From DATDPY01 sp964395765 (GTDB lineage: Bacteria; Bacteroidota; Bacteroidia; Cytophagales; Cyclobacteriaceae), in the NCBI GenBank assembly GCA_964395765.1, contig CAYNCU010000056.1:1-19691 (forward strand): 19,691 nt of DNA, read 5' to 3'. Each line of letters begins with the position of its first letter. Position 1 is the stretch's first letter. The position numbers and the translations under genes are program-made. The notes beneath the pieces are model-generated. The model was not told the origin of the DNA. It saw nothing but the letters and a program-made list of their open reading frames with translations, and searched no databases. Shown one piece after another: positions 15,634 to 19,691 of the stretch.

Positions 15634-16281
15634 GGTGATTTCATGCATCCCTGCTTTCCATTCTTCATTGGCATTGATATTACCCTCATGGGTTTCAACG
15701 GCGGAAGATACGGTAACTACCTGGCTGGTCGTATCAGATACCCCTGTTGTATCAGAAATCTGTAATATAACCTTGAAATCACCTGCCGTGGCAAAAGCAT
15801 GCGTGGTAGTCGCTCCTGTTCCCTTATTTCCATCGCCGAAGTCCCAGTTATAAGTTGTGGCATTGGCTGAACAGGAAGCGTCAAAGGAAATTTCATCCCC
15901 AACATGGTTGCCGGTGCCCGGCGTATAGGAGAAGCATGCCATAGGAGTGCCGATCACTGTTATAGTTTGGGAGGTTGAATTAGACAGGCCGGAAGAGGTT
16001 TTTACCGTTAATTTTACTGTAAAATCTCCAGCATTGGAATAAACATGGGTCGGAGAGGCATCTGTCGAGTTCTGACCGTCGCCAAAATCCCAACTGAAAG
16101 TATCAGCATTTTCAGAACAATCTGAATTGAATGTGACCGTTGCGCCGGTATGTATATCCGATGCGGGATTTATTGAAAAACAGGCCGTCGGCGCAACTTT
16201 ATCGGCCGCTTTCTTACAAGAATTGAGCATTATTGCTAAACCAGCGATTAGCAATACAGATAAGATCTTTTTCATAAGCAT
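14050..16281 (-). CDS. Surface lipoprotein with two PKD domains and three beta-helix repeat units
   Basis: Protein of 743 residues. The signal peptide ends in a lipobox (IMLNSC, Cys at residue 22), so it is probably an outer-membrane or surface lipoprotein. Two PKD domains follow, about 33-110 and 114-192, each with the WDFGDG hallmark (residues 64-69 and 146-151). The rest is built of three homologous units of about 190 residues, at 217-404, 405-594 and 595-743. Units carry GD/E-(L/V)-Y-(I/V), an 'IDVGYDSNT'-like turn and GDW-x-YIGF-x-SG; the last unit is cut short and ends ASGDTN. The pattern suits a right-handed parallel beta-helix, as in adhesins or polysaccharide-binding or -cleaving proteins, but no catalytic site is evident. 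No type IX sorting tail is seen. The first ATG or the one two codons later may be the start. Confidence 0.85.
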   Translation of the reverse strand: MLMKKILSVLLIAGLAIMLNSCKKAADKVAPTACFSINPASDIHTGATVTFNSDCSENADTFSWDFGDGQNSTDASPTHVYSNAGDFTVKLTVKTSSGLSNSTSQTITVIGTPMACFSYTPGTGNHVGDEISFDASCSANATTYNWDFGDGNKGTGATTTHAFATAGDFKVILQISDTTGVSDTTSQVVTVSSAVETHEGNINANEEWKAGMHEITGEVYVDGATLTIDPGAIVKFDQGTGLFIGYNGGTAGATLIANGTADQPILFTSSATNKTPGDWEYIGFYSGASNNNSMKFCTVEYAGSSQDYGEIDIEGTSVTIENSYIQHSMSKGITVDQTGKFNSFTADTLRNNASYDIALFGANANTIGLNNGMMSNTNVYVEAGDPYSLSDGTWNKLNCTYILDGDLYIESSTGAKLTLAPGVKVALSQNSEIDVGYDSNTFGTLVANGSADDSVYITSSAAEGNKTAGDWGYIGFWSGAGSSSSFTYTSVTYGGGNTNEPGEIYIDGAKVGISNSRISESLKSGVHCLDNGGFSGFTNNVIEDNGTYPVVIGAKNVSTIGTGNTYTGAGIYVDAAVISTDATWTPQSIPYIISGDLYVESSAGNTLTLPAGTTLKFTQGSEIDVGYDSNTAGKLVAQGTADSPIIFTSAAPSGNESAGDWGYIGFWSGTESGSILDHCTISYGGGSGNEPGNIYVTDVVSGRLTISNCQITNSSSYGVFTDSGTAPDVSTDTFSNNASGDTN

Positions 16282-16705
16282 TGTTTTGATTTATGGATAA
16301 TTATTTTCCGGTTTGTGATCAAATGCTGATATATTATCTTAATCAACATCCTATACTTTTTACATACTGGGTGCATATCAATAACCCATATTCTAACATT
16401 ATTTTAATGTACAATCTCTTAATATCTCAATTTTTTATTTATTAGATCCAATAGATTGAATCCTTTAACATTATTTAACAAACTTTAACAAATCGAAAAT
16501 TATTTCATGCCAAAGAAATGAAGGCCGACAATATTCAGGTTGAAATTTTTTTAGGAATATTTTAATAAAATGGAATCGTGGATGGTGGGTTAAGGGAGCA
16601 GCGAAAGAATATTAGGATTGGTTGAGAAAACGGATCAAGCAACGGATAAGAACAATAAAAAGGGAGCCCGGCTCCCTTAATAAATTGGGGACTCCCTTAA
16701 AAATA
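16282..16705. other. Upstream spacer of the beta-helix lipoprotein gene
   Basis: About 420 nt, very AT-rich, without an open frame of coding character. It contains the 5' leader and presumably the promoter of the lipoprotein gene on the minus strand, although I could not place a clear -33/-7 pair. Near its right end lies the second terminator copy, annotated separately. Confidence 0.5.
16657..16678 (-). terminator. Second copy of the lipoprotein-type terminator
   Basis: GGGAGCC at 16662-16668 and GGCTCCC at 16670-16676 are followed on the minus strand by a T run, identical in core to the hairpin at 14005-14019. It lies 28 nt beyond the stop codon of the decayed beta-helix gene fragment, the same relative position as the first copy. 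Confidence 0.8.
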
Positions 16706-16789
16706 TCAGTTCGTATCGCCTAAAGCGTTATCGGTATAGGTGATGTTGGATATAGTTGGTGAACCCCCTTCCTGACCGTACTTCATCTG
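16706..16789 (-). pseudogene. 3' remnant of a paralogous beta-helix lipoprotein gene
   Basis: An open stretch of 27 codons plus stop, bounded upstream by an in-frame TAA. Its product ends GGSPTISNITYTDNALGDTN, which aligns without gaps to the end of the intact lipoprotein (GTAPDVSTDTFSNNASGDTN), including the final GDTN and stop. Downstream it has the same terminator hairpin. It is too short to be functional on its own and no start region or signal peptide precedes it. I read it as the tail of a deleted duplicate of the neighbouring gene. Confidence 0.75.
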
Positions 16790-16791
16790 TT

Positions 16792-16841
16792 AAGAGGTAA
16801 TTTTTGCATACCTCTTTAATGATTTAAATGATAACCTCTTT
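16792..16841. repeat. AAGAGGTA inverted repeat with a third copy
   Basis: AAGAGGTA at 16792-16799 and TACCTCTT at 16809-16816 form an 8-bp stem with a 9-nt loop, and a further AACCTCTT copy starts at 16833. The repeat begins exactly where similarity to the lipoprotein tail ends, so it may mark the breakpoint of the deletion. It could also be the 3' hairpin of the radical SAM transcript, though it has no T-tract. Confidence 0.5.
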
Positions 16842-16877
16842 GTGGAGGACAGAAAAGCCGGTTAAAAAATGGATTTC

Positions 16878-18161
16878 TTAATTAACAGTCTGTTCATGTT
16901 CCTGTATAACTTCCTTCTTTCGTGTAATATCTTTATCTACATGAATATGTAAGAGACATCCATGGATCCTGCACTCATCCAACCGGCAGGAGTTAACCAG
17001 TTTGCCTTCAAATACGCACATGTCGGGACAATCATCGCACATGTCGATCCTTCCATCCGGAAGCATATCCGGTGCCTGTACCATCCCGATCCCAATAGAT
17101 TTCATCGGGTAGAAGAATCGGATAGGATTTAAAAGGGCATATTTCAGGAATTTTCCGAAAGCTTTCCGTACGATAGGATCGAATATACTCATCAGGAATA
17201 GTGTTTTCCCGATTCTTCCTTTCGGGTAAACCATAAAAGTGCCATGGGTATAATGATGTACCGCTTGGGCCAGCTCAAGTGTTTTCCTTCCGATCGCACC
17301 AAATGTTTTTCCTTTCGTATTGGCGAGTATGCTTCCCCATAACCATTTGAATGAAGTATGGTCATAGGTACCGCCCAGGTATCCCATGGCTTCATAATCG
17401 GGATAATGTTCTTTAATCACACGATAAACATCCTGGGATTTTACCTTAATGGATTCATATTCTTCCTTATCGACTGTATACCCGAGCCCACCCAGTTGGA
17501 TGTCAACCTTTTTTCCATCTGCAAAATATTCAACCCCTGGCATTACAGGCATTCCGCGGTAAATGATGAGCGAAATCCCATTCACCAGCAAAACGTTATC
17601 AATAGCCCATTGGATCAATACGGGTATTTCATGAAGATTATTGGGCGTAACGGTTATTCCAAAATGGGAATAGAAACCGAACTTCTTGACCATTTTAGCG
17701 TATTTCAAACGCATGTCATTCAAGTCGACTTCGCTTTCAATTTTTTTCTTGTTGAATTCAGGTCGCGTCTGGGTAACATCGATGTGGAAACTCAACCCGA
17801 ACAATCCGGCCTTTTTAAGATCGGCAAGGATTTTTTCATTCAGCGCATAGCCGTTGGTGAGCATAACGCATTTCATTTTCTGATCCCGGATAAAAGAAAT
17901 TATTTCCAGGATATCAGGATGCAAAACCGGCTCGCCTCCTGCGAGGGATATACCGTCACAGTTTCGCCATTTTTTCAGGAAAAGGATCTCTTCCTTAATC
18001 TGTTCTTTGGGTTTATGACCCTCTCCCATCACCAGGCGATAACATCCTTTGCATTTAATATTGCAGATATCGGTCACTTCAATCCATCCGATGGGGTTAT
18101 CGTTCATGGAATAAGGAAGACGATAGAGCTTTCCTTTATCCGGGGCCAATGGTGTTGTCAT
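16878..18161 (-). CDS. Radical SAM protein with C-terminal cysteine cluster
   Basis: Protein of 427 residues. The radical SAM cluster motif C33-x3-C37-x2-C40 (CNIKCKGC) is preceded by WIEVTDI, and the SAM-binding GGEP is at 75-78 ('ISLAGGEPVLHPDI'). The 'CVMLTNGYAL' strand at 98-107 is also typical. Near the C-terminus six cysteines are packed as C375-x2-C-x3-C-x9-C-x4-C-x4-C402, enough for an auxiliary iron-sulfur cluster, in the manner of SPASM-type enzymes but not matching that spacing exactly. A stretch around 320-355 is hydrophobic and aromatic and may contact membrane or lipid. No peptide substrate or partner maturase is encoded nearby, so the reaction is unknown. It starts 151 nt after the CBM9-like gene stop. 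Confidence 0.88.
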   Translation of the reverse strand: MTTPLAPDKGKLYRLPYSMNDNPIGWIEVTDICNIKCKGCYRLVMGEGHKPKEQIKEEILFLKKWRNCDGISLAGGEPVLHPDILEIISFIRDQKMKCVMLTNGYALNEKILADLKKAGLFGLSFHIDVTQTRPEFNKKKIESEVDLNDMRLKYAKMVKKFGFYSHFGITVTPNNLHEIPVLIQWAIDNVLLVNGISLIIYRGMPVMPGVEYFADGKKVDIQLGGLGYTVDKEEYESIKVKSQDVYRVIKEHYPDYEAMGYLGGTYDHTSFKWLWGSILANTKGKTFGAIGRKTLELAQAVHHYTHGTFMVYPKGRIGKTLFLMSIFDPIVRKAFGKFLKYALLNPIRFFYPMKSIGIGMVQAPDMLPDGRIDMCDDCPDMCVFEGKLVNSCRLDECRIHGCLLHIHVDKDITRKKEVIQEHEQTVN

Positions 18162-18312
18162 CGAAAATAAGGTTTAAAAATTAAGCTGTTAAAAAATTAG
18201 ATTATAAAATAAGTTATTTCGAAATTCTCCTAGAGTAAAAGTAATTTATTTTTTGAATAAATGAATGATATGAGAATTTCATTTAATAATTCAGGATCAT
18301 TCCTTTCCGTGA

Positions 18313-18963
18313 TTATTTGACGAATTCAATGAGAGTAAAGAATTCCGGCCTGTGAAAATCGGGTTTTGGTGTTTGAACCGGTTTCCATGAAAGGTAGTGT
18401 GGACGACTGAGTCCATCCCCGCATTTATAAAGATTCCCTGTAACTGAATTTTTACCGAATTTAAATGCAGGATGCCTGAAAAGAGTGGAGGCAGGGATCT
18501 GAATAAACAATGACCATGTATTGCCGATTCCAGATTCGTGAAGGACTTTTCTGGGAAAAGAAGATTTTCTTATTATTCCTGAAAGTTCGGTTTCAGATGC
18601 CTTTTCACGATTATGCCTCGAATTGCCGAATCCTTGCAGGCATACGCCAAGACAATTAAATTCGAAATTATAATAGTAGTTATTCCGGTCCGGCGAAACG
18701 AAAAATTCAACGCAACTGTCTTTCCAGACAGGGCCGTTATCCTCCAGGGTTACTGCTCCGGTAACTTCTTCATTGACCCGGTATTTTAAATAAATATTTT
18801 TTTCGTTCCAGGCGATGGAGAAATCAACTTCCGGGGCATAGGAAAATTCCGGCCAATTGATCTTATCAATATTGTGTTTAGGAATATCATCAAGCATGTC
18901 CGAAACCTGATCAGGATTCTTATCGGGCGAAATATAGGGTATCCCCATGAATGCAGTTTTCAA
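18313..18963 (-). CDS. Carbohydrate-binding family 9-like protein
   Basis: Protein of 216 residues without a signal peptide. It matches the stand-alone CBM9-like family of Bacteroidota: 'WKDSCVEFFVSPD' at about 95-107, 'YYNFEFNCLGVCLQG' shortly after, and the end 'GNLYKCGDGLSRPHYLSWKPV...PDFHRPEFF', all in the expected order. True CBM9 modules bind reducing ends of glycans; for the stand-alone proteins a binding role is inferred and no hydrolase domain is attached. Length is normal for the group. It lies between the chloride channel gene and the radical SAM gene, with about 150-230 nt on either side, so it is probably its own transcription unit. Confidence 0.82.
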   Translation of the reverse strand: MKTAFMGIPYISPDKNPDQVSDMLDDIPKHNIDKINWPEFSYAPEVDFSIAWNEKNIYLKYRVNEEVTGAVTLEDNGPVWKDSCVEFFVSPDRNNYYYNFEFNCLGVCLQGFGNSRHNREKASETELSGIIRKSSFPRKVLHESGIGNTWSLFIQIPASTLFRHPAFKFGKNSVTGNLYKCGDGLSRPHYLSWKPVQTPKPDFHRPEFFTLIEFVK

Positions 18964-19193
18964 ATAAGAAGCACCGGATTTATATTAAATCACAAAATAC
19001 AAATTCCAAATCACAAATAAATCCCAATAGTCAATTCATAATAACCAAACTTGTTGATAGTAACGAACCCGGGGACATTGTAATTTGAATATTGGTTATT
19101 ATTAGTCATGCCTTTGGCTTGATCACGCATGTGGGGTGAATTTTTTATGTTTTGAAATTGGCTGATAAAAATATGTCCTGATTCCTTAAAAAG

Positions 19194-19691
19194 TTATACT
19201 TCTGCCTGACGTAACAGTTGACGGCGGTATACCGAAAAGATGGTCGATTTGGATACCAGGCCTTTAAACCGGTGATATTGGTCGATTACCGGTAAATTCC
19301 AGGCGTTGGACTTTTCAAATTTTTCGAGTACCCTGTTCATGGAATCCGTTTCGTGAACAACCGCCGGTGATTTTGTCATCAGGTCCTGCACTTTTACCTG
19401 CTGGTATTTGCTTACGTCAAACATCACTTCACGAATATCGTTCAGCATAATGATTCCATAATACTTTCTTTTAACATCCACTACCGGGAATATATTCCGT
19501 TTGGAACGGATGATGATTTTCACCAGGTCACCCAGATAGGCATCGGGTGAAACCGTAAGCAAATCGGTTTCGAGTACGCTGTTCAGTGAGATCCTGTTCA
19601 AAACGGATTTATCCTCCGGCAAAGGTTCCGGCTTGTCACTTCCGAATTTTATTCTCGAAAGCTTACGGTTATAGGTCATCATGATATCGGC
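19194..19691 (-). CDS. ClC family chloride channel, C-terminal CBS-domain part (cut by window edge)
   Basis: The reading frame is open to the right edge of the window (no stop in the last codons), so the ATG at 19682 is internal and only about 165 C-terminal residues are seen. These form a CBS pair: 'VLETDLLTVSPDAYLGDLVKIIIRSKRNIFPVVD' with 'GIIMLNDIREVMFD', then 'VQDLMTKSPAVV' with 'AWNLPVIDQYHRFKGLVSKSTIFSVYRRQL'. This order and wording (RNIFPVVD, IREVMF, F-S-x-YR) are characteristic of the cytoplasmic tail of Bacteroidota ClC channels. The membrane part should lie beyond the window. CBS modules would gate the channel in response to nucleotides. An independent CBS-only protein is less likely. 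Confidence 0.8.
   Translation of the reverse strand, partial: ADIMMTYNRKLSRIKFGSDKPEPLPEDKSVLNRISLNSVLETDLLTVSPDAYLGDLVKIIIRSKRNIFPVVDVKRKYYGIIMLNDIREVMFDVSKYQQVKVQDLMTKSPAVVHETDSMNRVLEKFEKSNAWNLPVIDQYHRFKGLVSKSTIFSVYRRQLLRQAEV

Noticed and set aside
17358..18170. 270-codon open frame on the plus strand opposite the radical SAM gene
   Set aside because: It is fully antisense to a gene with clear CxxxCxxC and GGEP motifs and its product shows no recognisable domain; it is a shadow of codon bias.

Overview
The window looks like chromosomal DNA of a Bacteroidota bacterium, probably Bacteroidales/Marinilabiliales-like. This is inferred from gene content, not from a marker gene. The signs are 'MKRRDF' twin-arginine-type leaders, Cys-anchored lipoproteins including a PKD/beta-helix surface protein, secreted GH9 and DUF1680 (GH127-type) hydrolases, a CBM9-like protein, a ClC channel tail with CBS domains, and start sites without clear Shine-Dalgarno sequences. 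A run of ten Ns at 11966-11975 shows that this is a draft scaffold. I see no rRNA, tRNA, CRISPR array or intact insertion sequence. All genes but one read on the minus strand; the exception is a small secreted protein at 11371-11841.

Layout, left to right. 1-136: a REP-like palindrome. 137-2601: GNAT acetyltransferase, Tat-type aldo/keto reductase and Tat-type NIPSNAP-like protein. 2622-5524: GH9 endoglucanase-like hydrolase and an M50 site-2 protease with CBS domains. 5562-10556: five tightly packed genes for a heterodisulfide-reductase-like electron-transfer complex. 10661-11044: VOC protein. 11045-12120: intergenic DNA, the lone plus-strand gene and the assembly gap. 12121-16281: DUF1680/GH127-type lipoprotein and a two-PKD, three-repeat beta-helix lipoprotein. 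16282-16877: a long spacer holding a decayed 3' fragment of a second copy of the beta-helix gene with its own copy of the terminator. 16878-18963: radical SAM protein and CBM9-like protein. 19194-19691: the C-terminal CBS pair of a ClC chloride channel, cut by the window edge.

The most interesting block is the Hdr-like cluster. In transcription order it encodes HdrC (two [4Fe-4S] sites), HdrB (CCG domains), a minimal HdrA (flavin plus C-x12-C-x3-CC cluster), a second small HdrC, and a 612-residue fusion of a membrane heme-b-type domain, two [4Fe-4S] sites and two complete CCG domains (HdrE+HdrD or DsrM+DsrK type). Every junction is 14 nt or less, or overlaps, so the five proteins probably form one membrane-bound complex linking the quinone pool to a thiol/disulfide or other two-electron couple. 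The C-B-A-C-B-type order recalls the sulfur-oxidation sHdr operons, but the last position is taken by a membrane fusion. No hydrogenase, Flx, Mvh or formate dehydrogenase partner is encoded here. The N-terminal CCG domain of HdrB has lost two of its five cluster cysteines, while its C-terminal one is complete. The substrate cannot be read from the sequence.

The glycan-related genes (GH9, DUF1680/GH127-type, CBM9-like) are scattered and have no SusC/SusD pair, so they do not form a classical polysaccharide utilisation locus in this window.
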